A stretch of 64,000 nucleotides of DNA, from positions 2,542,001-2,606,000 of the forward strand of contig NZ_JACCAS010000001.1 in NCBI RefSeq assembly GCF_013409255.1, read 5' to 3'. Made by a program: the position numbers and the translations under genes. The notes below the pieces were generated by a model. That model was given only the letters and a program-made list of their open reading frames with translations, was not told the DNA's origin and made no database searches. Source of the stretch: Paraburkholderia bryophila. GTDB lineage: Bacteria > Pseudomonadota > Gammaproteobacteria > Burkholderiales > Burkholderiaceae. Positions 27,673 through 37,400 of the stretch are shown here, in pieces (the first letter of the stretch is position 1; each line of letters starts with the position of its first letter).

Positions 27673-27792
27673 TTCTGCTGCCTTGTACGGCGCGCATTGT
27701 CACTGACAAGGCGCGCCGCCAGCGCAAAAGCCGGCGCTCCGTCATCGTGCTACGATGAAAAATCCACAACCTTTGGAACAAGGAGCGTCGTC

Positions 27793-28023
27793 ATGGAAGA
27801 CATCACCTACACCAAAGGGCTTTACACCGCCACGGCGTCGATAAAAGAAGTAGAAAGCGACACCTGGCAGGGCGTGGTCACGCTCTCCCGCGACGAAGGC
27901 GACGTCACCGCCGATCAGGAAACCACGGTCTACGAAGTGGACGCCACCTCGTCGACACCGGAAGAAGCGCTCGAAGAAGCCAAGGCGCTCGCTCACCGCA
28001 TTCTCGGCAGCATCGAACTCTAG
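27793..28023 (+). CDS. Hypothetical small acidic protein
   Basis: I do not recognise the family. The 76-residue soluble protein has a predicted strand-rich N-terminal part (YTKGLYTATASI..., W at about residue 25, GVVTL) and a C-terminal helix (PEEALEEAKALAHRIL). A good ribosome binding site (AAGGAG) precedes the ATG. The order of a G-aromatic strand, a central Trp and an Ala/Glu helix resembles the next gene at 28089, so the two may be distant paralogues. No signal peptide. Confidence 0.6.
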   Translation: MEDITYTKGLYTATASIKEVESDTWQGVVTLSRDEGDVTADQETTVYEVDATSSTPEEALEEAKALAHRILGSIEL

Positions 28024-28088
28024 GCAGTCCGGCGCCGCGCGCGCCGAAGCGCGCCGCGCCACCTTGATCCAACCGGCTGGAGGCGATC

Positions 28089-28334
28089 ATGGCGGAACAG
28101 CTCTTCCTCTACGGCGTGTACTCGATACACGTCCGCCCTCTCGAACTCAACGGCGCGCGCTGGGACGCGGAATACGAAATCCGCCATCGCGACAAAGCGG
28201 TGAAATCGTGGACGACCGTGGGCGGCGATAACGGCTACGGCGACGCGACCGAAGCGATCGCCGCGGCGCATCGGCAAGCCGTCGACGATATCGAACACGG
28301 CGCGGGCATTCCGAAGCCGCGGGCGTTTCCGTAA
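28089..28334 (+). CDS. Hypothetical small protein, possible paralogue of the preceding gene
   Basis: An 81-residue soluble protein of unknown family, with GVYSIHVRPLELNGARWDAEYEI strands, a glycine-rich turn (VGGDNGYGD) and a helix ATEAIAAAHRQAVDDIEHG. The ribosome binding site GGAGG lies upstream. The spacing of Tyr, Trp and the terminal helix parallels the protein at 27793. It sits between that gene and the potassium channel gene; function unknown. Confidence 0.6.
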   Translation: MAEQLFLYGVYSIHVRPLELNGARWDAEYEIRHRDKAVKSWTTVGGDNGYGDATEAIAAAHRQAVDDIEHGAGIPKPRAFP

Positions 28335-28475
28335 GTTCCGTAAGCGGCCGGCAAACACGTTCCCAACCGCCCTGAACGGTGCGCGGAACGTGGATCAAGG
28401 GTTGCGGCATCGCGGCATTGCACTCGCGAAACGGCGTGCTACGCTTTGCGCGTTTTCATATCCCACGAGCAAGTG

Positions 28476-29453
28476 ATGGCTACCGAACCGTCAGACCGAA
28501 TGGCCGGCCTTGGCGACGCCAAGGAGAGCGCCCCGAAGCGCCGCGCGCGCGGCAGCCGCGAATTACGTCTCGACGATCGCGTGATCATCGCGCACGGCAT
28601 GCCGACGCCGCTCTGGCAGGATCTCTACCACCGCGCGGTGGTGGCGCGCTGGCCGATGTTCTTCGCCTCGCTCGCGGTGCTGTTCCTGCTGCTCAACACG
28701 GCGTTCGCCGGCCTGTACATGCTCGGCAAAGCGCCGATCGCCAATCAGTATCCGTCGGGTTTCGGCGGCGCGTTCTTTTTCAGCGTCGAGACGCTGGCGA
28801 CCGTCGGCTATGGCGACATGCATCCGCAAACCGTCTACGCACACTGGATCGCGACGCTCGAAATCTTCTTCGGCATGTCTAGCGTCGCGTTGGCGACCGG
28901 GCTGATCTTCGCGCGCTTTTCACGGCCGCACGCCAAGATCATGTTCGCCCGTTACGCGATCATCCGGCCGCTCGACGGCCGCATGACGCTGATGGTGCGC
29001 TCAGCCAACGCGCGTCAAAACGTGATCGCCGAGGCACACGCCAGGCTGCGCATTCTGCGCAAGGAAACCACCGCCGAAGGTCTTGTGCTGCGCAGGCTCT
29101 ACGACCTCACGCTGGTGCGCGATCAGCATCCGGTCTTCAAACTCGGCTGGAGCCTGATGCACATCATCGACGAAAGCAGCCCGCTATTCGGCGAGACCGC
29201 CGAGTCGCTCAAGGGCAGCGATACGTCGCTGGTGCTGACGCTCGAAGGCGTCGACGAATCGACCTCGCAAACCATGCAGGCGCGCCACATGTGGAGCTGC
29301 GATCAGATTCGCTGGCACTACCGTTTCGTCGACATCATGACCGAGCAGGACGGCGTGAGCCACATCGATTACGCGCACTTCAACGAGATCGTGCCGCTCG
29401 ACGCCGCACCGCTCGCGGCCAACGTGACCAGCGTGGCCAAAACCAAAGGCTAA
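28476..29453 (+). CDS. Inward-rectifier-type potassium channel, KirBac1 family
   Basis: The 325-residue protein closely matches KirBac1.1 as I remember it from Burkholderia pseudomallei. It has an amphipathic slide helix (MPTPLWQDLYHRA), TM1 (about 58-82), the selectivity filter TVGYG at residues 109-113 in SVETLATVGYGDMHPQT, and TM2 (about 122-148). A cytoplasmic immunoglobulin-like Kir domain follows, with MTLMVRSANARQNVIAEA and HIIDESSPLFG. It forms a tetrameric inner-membrane K+ channel gated by lipids and pH in studied relatives. The start at 28476 is chosen over upstream near-cognate starts; its ribosome binding site is weak. Confidence 0.93.
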   Translation: MATEPSDRMAGLGDAKESAPKRRARGSRELRLDDRVIIAHGMPTPLWQDLYHRAVVARWPMFFASLAVLFLLLNTAFAGLYMLGKAPIANQYPSGFGGAFFFSVETLATVGYGDMHPQTVYAHWIATLEIFFGMSSVALATGLIFARFSRPHAKIMFARYAIIRPLDGRMTLMVRSANARQNVIAEAHARLRILRKETTAEGLVLRRLYDLTLVRDQHPVFKLGWSLMHIIDESSPLFGETAESLKGSDTSLVLTLEGVDESTSQTMQARHMWSCDQIRWHYRFVDIMTEQDGVSHIDYAHFNEIVPLDAAPLAANVTSVAKTKG

Positions 29454-29528
29454 TAAACCGCGCAGCGCGCTCGGATTACGCCGATTACGTTGCGCCGATC
29501 ACAGACCACGCGTTATGCGGCCCCGCCC

Positions 29529-30635
29529 TCAGAACTTCTGGCGAATCCCCACCACACCCACCACCTGCGTGCGCGAACTCGACGGATTGCTGATCCCCTC
29601 GATCGCCGCCACCGCATTCGCGGACGACCGCTGATAGATCGCGTTCACATACAGATCGGTCCGCTTGGACAGGTAGTACTGCACGCCCGCGCTGGTCTGC
29701 AGATAATGCAAGCTCGGCGTGGCGCCTTGCGTCGTATGAACCTGCGTGTAGGTCTCGCCGAGCGCGAACAGCACCGACGGCGTGAAGCGATAGCGGAAGC
29801 TGCCTTCGTAGTTATTGAAGCGCTGCGACGCGCCCGTCTGCAGATTGAACAGCGAGCTCGTGTACAACAGGCCGAAGGTCGCGTTGCCGAAATCGTAGGT
29901 GCTGGCGGCGCCCCAGATCTGCTGCTTCGTGATGCCCTTCAGGAAGGTGAAGTAGTTGTCCGACGGAATCGCGCCGGTCGTGTCGAGCGCCGGATTGTCG
30001 AGCACCACATACGCCACGCCCGCGCGCAACGGCCCCTGTGCATACGTGCCGCCCACGCTCCAGCTACGGTTCGCCGCAAAGTTCGTCGAGTTGGAAAAGC
30101 CGTACATGGCGTTGCCCTGGAAACCGGCCAGCGTCGGCGTTACGTATTTCACCGAGTTGTCGGTGCGAAACGAGTTGTTCAGGTCGTCGGTATCGAACGG
30201 ATGCAGCGCGTACTGCGTCAGCGACGTGCTCGCGCCGATCTGCAACGGCGCCAGCGAATCCTGCGCGGCGTTGTACTGGCGACCCATCGTGAACGTCCCC
30301 CAGCGCGGGTTCGACAAACCGACCCACGCCTGCCGGCCGAACATGCGGCCGTTCGCGCTGGCCGTGCCCGTTTCGATGTTGAAGCCGTTCTCGAGTTTGA
30401 AGATCGCCGTGTTGCCGCCGCCCAGGTCTTCCGTGCCCACCATGCCCCAGCGCGTGCCCTGCTCGTTGCCGCCGGTCGCCTGATACGTCGCGCTGCCTTT
30501 CTGGTTGCTCGTGTAGGTGAACCCCGCGTCGACGATGCCGTACAACGTCACGCTCGACTGCGCCATCGCGTTACCGCATAGCACCGCACCGATCCCCGCG
30601 CCCGCGAGCGCCATCGCCAAACCTTTGCTGTTCAT
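29529..30635 (-). CDS. Gram-negative outer-membrane porin
   Basis: A second porin, 368 residues, of the same beta-barrel family as the one at 18322 but clearly divergent. The signal peptide ends at AMA (about residue 25) and the mature start is QSSVTLYGIVDAGFTY. The GGNEQGTRWGMVGTEDLGGGNTAIFKLENGFN block, a loop-3-type segment and a terminal Phe (GIRQKF) are present. Its promoter region faces the amidohydrolase operon at 31036 and contains one of two near-identical palindromes, so the IclR protein at 31955 may regulate it. Confidence 0.9.
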   Translation of the reverse strand: MNSKGLAMALAGAGIGAVLCGNAMAQSSVTLYGIVDAGFTYTSNQKGSATYQATGGNEQGTRWGMVGTEDLGGGNTAIFKLENGFNIETGTASANGRMFGRQAWVGLSNPRWGTFTMGRQYNAAQDSLAPLQIGASTSLTQYALHPFDTDDLNNSFRTDNSVKYVTPTLAGFQGNAMYGFSNSTNFAANRSWSVGGTYAQGPLRAGVAYVVLDNPALDTTGAIPSDNYFTFLKGITKQQIWGAASTYDFGNATFGLLYTSSLFNLQTGASQRFNNYEGSFRYRFTPSVLFALGETYTQVHTTQGATPSLHYLQTSAGVQYYLSKRTDLYVNAIYQRSSANAVAAIEGISNPSSSRTQVVGVVGIRQKF

Positions 30636-30711
30636 CTGCGTTCCTTTGTTGTGAGTGTGTGAGCTCGCACGCCAAAGCCGTTATTCATCGGATAAATCAT
30701 CCCGGCCTCTA

Positions 30712-30730
30712 TGTTTTATTGAATAAAACA
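30712..30730. promoter_or_regulatory. 19-bp palindromic operator candidate, copy 1 (porin side)
   Basis: TGTTTTATTGAATAAAACA is perfectly palindromic around its central base. It differs from copy 2 only at that base. It lies 77 bases upstream of the porin start (minus strand). Shape and placement suit an IclR-family dimer or tetramer site; the regulator gene is 1.2 kb away. Confidence 0.65.
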
Positions 30731-30950
30731 ACGTATCGTTTATTATTCGAAATGCAAAATTGGCTGGTCAAGGTTCGGGAAAAATACTGGTTTGCCCGCA
30801 TTGACGCTAATGGCTGGCGCTGGGGGTTTTAGCAGTTAATACGGCGTAAAGTCTTACCCAGAAGGGTACCGAGATTGAACGATCCGGATAGCAAGGCTTT
30901 TGACGACGCACTTGACCAACAATAAGGTTCGTCGTTAAATATTGATATGC

Positions 30951-30969
30951 TGTTTTATTTAATAAAACA
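30951..30969. promoter_or_regulatory. 19-bp palindromic operator candidate, copy 2 (amidohydrolase side)
   Basis: TGTTTTATTTAATAAAACA is perfectly palindromic and matches copy 1 at 18 of 19 positions. It lies 67 bases before the TTG start at 31036. The centres of the two copies are 239 bases apart. Confidence 0.65.
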
Positions 30970-31035
30970 CGACTCACCCTTATCCCGGTCAAGACGGCCT
31001 TTTACGGCGCCCCGGCCACCCGAAAGGAATTTGCT

Positions 31036-31944
31036 TTGACGTCCGCCAGCAACACTTTTGCCGCGCCTGCTTCCGTGCCTCCTTCCGCGCCGTTCTTCGT
31101 CGCCGAACCTGCCGGCGCCCGGCTGCCGATCCTGTTCGATTCGCCGCATAGCGGCATCGCGCTGCCGGCCGACTTCGGCGCCTGCGCGCCGCTGTCCGCG
31201 ATCCACAGTTCGTGGGACGCCTTCGTCGACGAGTTGTGGGGCGCCGTGCCCGAGCAAGGCGGCGTGCTGATCGGCGCGCATTTCCCGCGCGCGTATATCG
31301 ACCCGAACCGCGCGATCGGCGACATCGACGCGCAGTTGCTCAGCGAGCCGTGGCCCGAACCGCTCGCGCCGGAGAAGTACACGCTGCGCGGCATGGGTCT
31401 GATCCGCCGCGACGCGTTGCCGAACCTGCCGATGTACGACCGCAAGCTCTCCGTGGCCGAAGTGCGGCATCGAATCGACGCGTACTACCTCCCGTATCGC
31501 GCGGCGCTCGCCGCCGCCGCTGAACGCGCGGTCGCGGAGCACGGCGCGTTGTGGCACGTCGACTGTCACTCGATGAAATCGCGCGGCAACGAAATGAACG
31601 TCGACGCGGGCGCCGCGCGCCCCGACTTCGTGATCAGCGACCGCCTCGGCAGCACCGCCGACCCGGCCTTCACGCAGTGGGTCGCCGACTACTTCAGCCA
31701 CGCCGGATATCGCGTGCAGGTGAACGAGCCGTATCAGGGCGGCGACCTGCTCACCGCCGTCAGCGATCCGGCACGACGCCGCCACAGCATCCAGATCGAA
31801 CTGAATCGCGGGCTGTATATGGACGAAGCCGCGTTCGTCAAACACGCCGGCTTCGACACGCTCAAACGCGCGCTCGACGCCTTCGTCGCCGCGCTCGCCG
31901 ATTACGTGCGCACGCAACTAGCCGCGCCGCGCGCGGCGCAATGA
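31036..31944 (+). CDS. N-formylglutamate amidohydrolase family protein
   Basis: The 302-residue protein belongs to the FGase/HutG2 family. It shows ILFDSPHSGIALP near residue 32 with the conserved His, FPRAYIDPNRAIGDID, LWHVDCHSMKSRG (Asp-Cys-His metal-site motif) and QIELNRGLYMDEA. Characterised relatives deformylate N-formyl-L-glutamate, but the family also acts on other N-acyl amino acids. The start is TTG with AAAGGAAT upstream. It is followed by an IclR regulator and a YfcC transporter, not by histidine-degradation genes, so a different N-acyl substrate is likely. Confidence 0.82.
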   Translation: MTSASNTFAAPASVPPSAPFFVAEPAGARLPILFDSPHSGIALPADFGACAPLSAIHSSWDAFVDELWGAVPEQGGVLIGAHFPRAYIDPNRAIGDIDAQLLSEPWPEPLAPEKYTLRGMGLIRRDALPNLPMYDRKLSVAEVRHRIDAYYLPYRAALAAAAERAVAEHGALWHVDCHSMKSRGNEMNVDAGAARPDFVISDRLGSTADPAFTQWVADYFSHAGYRVQVNEPYQGGDLLTAVSDPARRRHSIQIELNRGLYMDEAAFVKHAGFDTLKRALDAFVAALADYVRTQLAAPRAAQ

Positions 31945-31954
31945 AGGAATCACC

Positions 31955-32725
31955 GTGAACTACATCGTCGATTCCGTCGACAGCGCGCTGAAGCTGCTCA
32001 GCCATGTCGCCGAACATCCGGGTCTGGGCGTCACCGAACTCGCCAATCAACTCGGCATCAACAAATCGCGTGCGTACCGGATGCTGTGTACGCTCGAATT
32101 GCATCGCTTCGTCGTGCAGGACACGCGCGCGTCGACCTACTCGCTCGGGCCGCAGGCTTTCGTGATCGGCGTCGCCGCCGCGCAGCAGAACACGCTGGTG
32201 CGCTCGGCGCAGAAGCACATGCTCGTGCTCAACCAGGCGATCAACGAAAACGTCGTGCTGCGGGTGCGCGAGGGGTTGGAGACGGTGTGCGTCGCGCGTT
32301 GCGAAAGCACGCATGAGATGCGCACCATCGGCGCGGTCGGCAATCGCCGCTCGCTCAATAGCGGCGCGTCGGGCCGGATTCTGCTGGCGTTCGCGCCGGA
32401 CGCGGTGAAGACCGAATACCTCGCGCGTCTGAAGAAACTGCCGCAGCCGCCCGATCTGATGAAGCTCGTCGACGAACTGGATGCGATCGCGCGTAAAGGC
32501 TACGCAGTGAGCGTGGGCGAAGTGACGGCGGGCGCCGTCGCGATTTCGGTGCCGGTGCGCGATATGAGCGGCGAGGCCGTGGCCGCGATCAGCGTGTCGG
32601 GGCCGGAAATGCGCATCAGCCGGATCGAGATTCCCGATTACCTCGAACGTCTGCAGGCCTGCAGCCGCACGATTTCCGCCGAACTCGGCTACACCGCGCC
32701 GCAAGCGACTGCACAACCGGCGTAA
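31955..32725 (+). CDS. IclR-family transcriptional regulator
   Basis: A 256-residue protein with an N-terminal winged HTH (SALKLLSHVAEHPGLGVTELANQLGINKSRAYRMLCTLE, about 10-50) and a GAF-like IclR effector domain (about 75-245, with NSGASGRILLAF and GEVTAGAVAISVPV). GTG start 10 bases after the amidohydrolase stop, with GAAGGA upstream. The probable effector is the substrate of the neighbouring hydrolase. Probable targets are its own operon and the divergent porin, through the paired palindromes. Confidence 0.88.
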   Translation: MNYIVDSVDSALKLLSHVAEHPGLGVTELANQLGINKSRAYRMLCTLELHRFVVQDTRASTYSLGPQAFVIGVAAAQQNTLVRSAQKHMLVLNQAINENVVLRVREGLETVCVARCESTHEMRTIGAVGNRRSLNSGASGRILLAFAPDAVKTEYLARLKKLPQPPDLMKLVDELDAIARKGYAVSVGEVTAGAVAISVPVRDMSGEAVAAISVSGPEMRISRIEIPDYLERLQACSRTISAELGYTAPQATAQPA

Positions 32726-32742
32726 GCGCACAGGATCCCCAT

Positions 32743-34230
32743 ATGACCACGCTCGCCCCCGCCGTGCCCGTCACCGCCGACGACGATCATCCGCACGACC
32801 GGCATTCCGGAAACGGCGCCGGTGAAGAAGAAAAGAAACCGCACGGCAAGATGCTGCACCCGGTCGTGATGATGATCTGGGTGCTGCTCGCCGCCGTGGC
32901 CATGACCTACCTGATAGACGCCGGCCAATTCGAGCGCCACGACAAACTGGTCGTGCCGGGCACCTATCACGTCGTGCCGAAGAGCCACAGCCTCGCCACG
33001 CTGGTCGCGCCGGGCGTCAGCAAAAGCACGGCGGATCAGGCCGCGCCGGCCAGTCTGGTGTCCGCCTTCGTCGCGGTGCCGAACGGCTTGATCAAGAACG
33101 CGCCGCTGATTTTCATGGTGATGTTCGTCGGCGGTATGTTCGGCGTGATGCGCAAAACCGGCGTGGTGGACGCGGGCATCGACCGGCTGTTGCAGCTCAC
33201 CGCCGGCAACGTCTACGTGCTCGCGCCGCTGTTAATGCTGCTGATCGGGCTCGGCAGCACGCTGCTCGGCTTCATCTCCGAATACCTCGTGATCATTCCG
33301 ATGGTGATGGTCCTCACGCGCCGCCTCGGGCTGTCGAATCTGTTCGCGGTCGCGCTCGTGGCGATCGCGGCGAAGATCGGCTATATCGCCTCGGTGACCA
33401 ATCCGCTCTCGCTCGCGGTCGCGCAGCCGATCGTCGGCGTGCCGCTGTTTAGCGGCATCGGCATGCGGATCGGCGTGTTCGTCGTGTTCATGACGCTCGG
33501 CATTCTGTACCTGCTCGCGCATGTGCGGTTGAGCGGCTACCGGCTGGACGCTGCGCGCGCGAGTCTCGAAGCACATCCGCAAGCGCGGCTCTCGCGCCGC
33601 CACAAAGCGACGCTGCTGGTGCTGAGCGTCGCCGCCGCGATGCTGGTGATCGGCACGCGCAACCTGCATTGGGGCAACGTGGAGTTGTCCGCGTTCTACG
33701 TGTTCATCAGCATCGTCACGGCGGTGGTGGGCCGGCTCGATTCGCGCAGCGCGGCCGACGCGTTCGTCGACGGGATGAAGAGCATGATTCTCGCCGGACT
33801 GCTGATCGGACTCGCGGCATCGGTCGAACTGATTCTGCAGAACAGCCTCGTGCTCGACACGCTGATCGATCACTTCACGCGCCTCGCGCGCGGCCAATCC
33901 GCCGTGTGGGTCGCCAACGGCTTGATGGCCGTGCAGATGGTGCTCGACGTCTTCATTCCTTCGGTATCGGGCAAGGCCGCCGTCAGCATGCCGATCATCG
34001 GGCCGATCGCGCAGTTGTCCGGCGTGAGCGGCCAGACCTCCGTGCTCGCGTTCGTGCTCGGCGGCGGTTTGACCAACATGGTGACGCCCACCTCGGGCAT
34101 GCTGCTCGCCTATCTCGCCACCGCGCGCGTGGGCTTCGGCCAGTGGCTGCGCTTCATCCTGCCGTTGTTCGTCGTGCTGTTGCTGCTGTCGGGCGGTGCA
34201 CTGGCGTTGGCCGTCTGGACGGGGTATTGA
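32743..34230 (+). CDS. YfcC/DcuC-family (ion transporter superfamily) carrier
   Basis: A 495-residue inner-membrane protein with a charged, histidine-rich cytoplasmic N-terminus (residues 1-36) and about 12 hydrophobic helices. MLHPVVMMIWVLLAAVAMTYLIDAGQFER opens the first helix as in YfcC proteins. LGSTLLGFISEYLVIIPM and the late NMVTPTSGMLLAYLATARVGFGQW block also fit. The family transports amino acids, peptides or C4-dicarboxylates. Third gene of the amidohydrolase-IclR operon, so it probably imports the N-acyl compound or exports a product. Confidence 0.8.
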   Translation: MTTLAPAVPVTADDDHPHDRHSGNGAGEEEKKPHGKMLHPVVMMIWVLLAAVAMTYLIDAGQFERHDKLVVPGTYHVVPKSHSLATLVAPGVSKSTADQAAPASLVSAFVAVPNGLIKNAPLIFMVMFVGGMFGVMRKTGVVDAGIDRLLQLTAGNVYVLAPLLMLLIGLGSTLLGFISEYLVIIPMVMVLTRRLGLSNLFAVALVAIAAKIGYIASVTNPLSLAVAQPIVGVPLFSGIGMRIGVFVVFMTLGILYLLAHVRLSGYRLDAARASLEAHPQARLSRRHKATLLVLSVAAAMLVIGTRNLHWGNVELSAFYVFISIVTAVVGRLDSRSAADAFVDGMKSMILAGLLIGLAASVELILQNSLVLDTLIDHFTRLARGQSAVWVANGLMAVQMVLDVFIPSVSGKAAVSMPIIGPIAQLSGVSGQTSVLAFVLGGGLTNMVTPTSGMLLAYLATARVGFGQWLRFILPLFVVLLLLSGGALALAVWTGY

Positions 34231-34452
34231 GCACCGCTCAAACGCACCAGGGCATACCCGAATCCGCTAGCCGCGTGGAAGATCCACCTCAAAACTTCAT
34301 TAAAACGCGCGGCTCGTCTCGCCCATTCGTCGCATGCTCATCAAACTAGAAAAAATTCACTCTAATCGGCGCTAAAAAATAGAGTCTCTTTCGCTGCGTC
34401 ACCTCCGTGGTCCCCACCACCGCGCGCGGATGCAAATATTGGAGACTCACCC

Positions 34453-37400
34453 ATGACCGCTCGCCTGCCCATCGACGGCACGCCCGCTCTCGCCGACTAC
34501 AAGCTGTCCGACAACCTCACCGCGACGCGTGGCCGGATCTTCCTGACCGGCACGCAGGCCCTGGTGCGGCTGGTGTTGATGCAGCGCGCCGCCGACAAGG
34601 CGCGCGACATGAACACCGCCGGCTTTATCAGCGGCTATCGAGGCTCGCCGCTCGGCATGGTCGACCAGCAGTTGTGGAAAGCGAAAAAACTACTCGCGGC
34701 GAGTGATATTCGCTTTTTGCCCGCAATCAACGAAGAACTCGGCGGCACCGCCGTGCTCGGCACGCAGCGGGTGGAATCGGATCCGGAGCGCACCGTCGAC
34801 GGCGTGTTCGCGATGTGGTACGGCAAGGGCCCGGGCGTGGACCGCGCGGGCGACGCGCTCAAGCACGGCAACGCGTACGGTTCGTCGCCGCATGGCGGCG
34901 TGCTGGTAGTGGCGGGCGACGACCACGGCTGCGTGTCGTCGTCGATGCCGCATCAGAGCGACTTCGCGCTGATGGCATGGCATATGCCGGTGGTGAATCC
35001 GTCGAATATCGCCGACATGCTCGAATTCGGCCTGTACGGCTGGGCAATGTCGCGCTTCTCGGGCGCGTGGGTCGGCTACAAGGCGATCTCTGAAACGGTC
35101 GAATCGGGCTCGACGGTCGATCTCGACGCGCTGCAAACCGAGTGGGCCGTTCCGCAAGATTTCGCCACGCCCGCCGGCGGCCTGCATAACCGCTGGCCGG
35201 ACCTGCCGAGCCTGACCATCGAATCGCGGATGCACGCGAAGCTCGACGCGGTGCGCCACTTCGCGCGCGTGAACAGCATCGACAAATGGATCGCACCGAG
35301 CCCGCACGCGAACGTGGGGATCGTGACCTGCGGCAAGGCGCATCTGGACCTGATGGAAACGCTGCGCCGCCTCGATCTGACGGTCGCGGATCTGGAAGCG
35401 GCCGGCGTGCGGATCTACAAGGTCGGCCTGTCGTTTCCGCTGGAGATGACGCGGATCGACGCGTTCGTCTCCGGTTTGTCCGAAGTGCTGGTGATCGAGG
35501 AAAAAGGCCCGGTCATCGAACAGCAGATCAAAGACTATCTGTACAACCGCACGCAAGGCACGCGGCCGATCGTGGTCGGCAAAAACGCGGAAGACGGCAC
35601 GCTGCTGCTGTCGTCGCTCGGTGAATTGCGGCCCTCGCGCATTCTGCCGGTGTTCGCGGACTGGCTCGCGAAGCACAAGCCGGCGCTGGACCGCCGCGAC
35701 CGCGTGGTCGATCTGGTCGCGCCGCATATTCTCTCGAACGCCGCGGACAGCGTGAAGCGCACGCCGTACTTCTGCTCGGGCTGCCCGCACAACACGTCGA
35801 CGAAAGTGCCGGAAGGTTCGATCGCGCATGCAGGTATCGGCTGCCACTTCATGGCGTCGTGGATGGAGCGCGACACCACCGGCCTGATTCAGATGGGCGG
35901 CGAAGGCGTGGACTGGGCCTCGCATTCGATGTTCACGAAAACGCGCCACGTGTTCCAGAATCTCGGCGACGGCACCTACTTCCATTCCGGCATTCTCGCG
36001 ATTCGCCAGGCCGTGGCCGCGAAAACCACGATCACGTACAAGATTCTCTATAACGACGCGGTCGCGATGACCGGCGGCCAGCCCGTGGACGGCAGTATCT
36101 CGGTGCCGCAGATCGCGCGTCAGGTGGAAGCCGAAGGCGTGTCGCGCTTCGTCGTGGTGAGCGACGAGCCGGAGAAATACGACGGCCATCACGATCTGTT
36201 TCCGAAGGGCACGACGTTCCACCATCGCAGCGAAATGGACACCGTGCAGCGCGACTTGCGCGACACCGACGGCGTGACCGTGCTGATCTACGACCAGACC
36301 TGTGCCGCGGAAAAACGCCGTCGCCGGAAAAAAGGCGAGTTTCCCGACCCGGACAAACGCCTCTTCATCAACGAGGAAGTTTGCGAAGGCTGCGGCGATT
36401 GCGGCGTGCAGTCGAATTGCCTGTCAGTCGAGCCGGTTGAAACGGCGTTGGGACGTAAACGCCGGATCGATCAATCGTCGTGCAACAAAGACTTTTCTTG
36501 CGTGAACGGTTTTTGCCCGAGCTTCGTCACCGTGGAAGGCGGCAAGCTGAAGAAGGCCGCGGGCGCCGCGTTCGATCCGCAAGCGCTGGCCGCGCGCGTC
36601 GACGCATTGCCGATTCCCGCGACGCATCTCGATGCCGCGCCGTACGACATTCTCGTGACCGGTGTGGGTGGCACGGGCGTCGTGACGGTCGGCGCGTTGA
36701 TCAGCATGGCCGCGCATCTGGAAGGCAAGAGCGCGTCGGTGCTCGACTTCATGGGCTTCGCGCAGAAGGGCGGCTCGGTGCTGTCGTTCGTGCGCTTCGC
36801 CGCGCGTGACGAGTGGCTGAACCAGGTGCGTATCGACACGCAACAGGCCGACGTGCTGCTCGCCTGCGACATGGTGGTCGGTGCGAGCGCCGATGCGCTG
36901 CAAACGGTGCGTCATGGCCGCACGCGCATCGTGGTGAACACGCATGCGATTCCGAACGCGACCTTCGTGACGAATCCGGACGCGACGTTGCACGCCGACG
37001 CGCTGATCGACAAGATGCGTCACGCGGCCGGCGCGGAACGCATGTCGACCTGTGACGCTCAGGCGCTCGCCACGCGCTTTCTCGGCGACACGATCGGCGC
37101 AAACATTCTGATGCTCGGCTACGCATGGCAACTCGGTCTGGTGCCGGTGTCGTTCGCCGCGATGATGCGCGCGATCGAATTGAACAACGTCGCGGTGCAG
37201 ATGAATCAACTGGCGTTTTCGATCGGCCGTCTGGCGGCGGAAGATCCGGCCGCGCTCAATGCGTTGTGGCAAGCGCGGCATCTGGCGAAACAGGCCGTGA
37301 AGGTCGATACGCTCGATGAACTGATCGCGCATCGCGAAGGCCGTTTGCAGATTTACGGCGGCTCAAGCTACGTGAAGCGTTATCGCACGCTGGTCGATGC

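Larger units (their letters stand above)
30636..31035. other. Divergent regulatory region between porin and amidohydrolase operon
   Basis: About 400 bases, unusually AT-rich near both gene starts, with no credible gene. It contains two 19-bp palindromes (listed separately) and an AAAGGAAT ribosome binding site before the TTG at 31036. Confidence 0.6.

Noticed and set aside
27689..27717. Terminator after the sugar kinase gene
   Set aside because: GGCGCGC and GCGCGCC can pair, but the loop is long and there is no T-run, so it is not listed.
31036..31944. HutG of a histidine utilisation operon
   Set aside because: No hutH, hutU, hutI or hutF is adjacent; the neighbours are an IclR regulator and a YfcC carrier, so only the family name is given.
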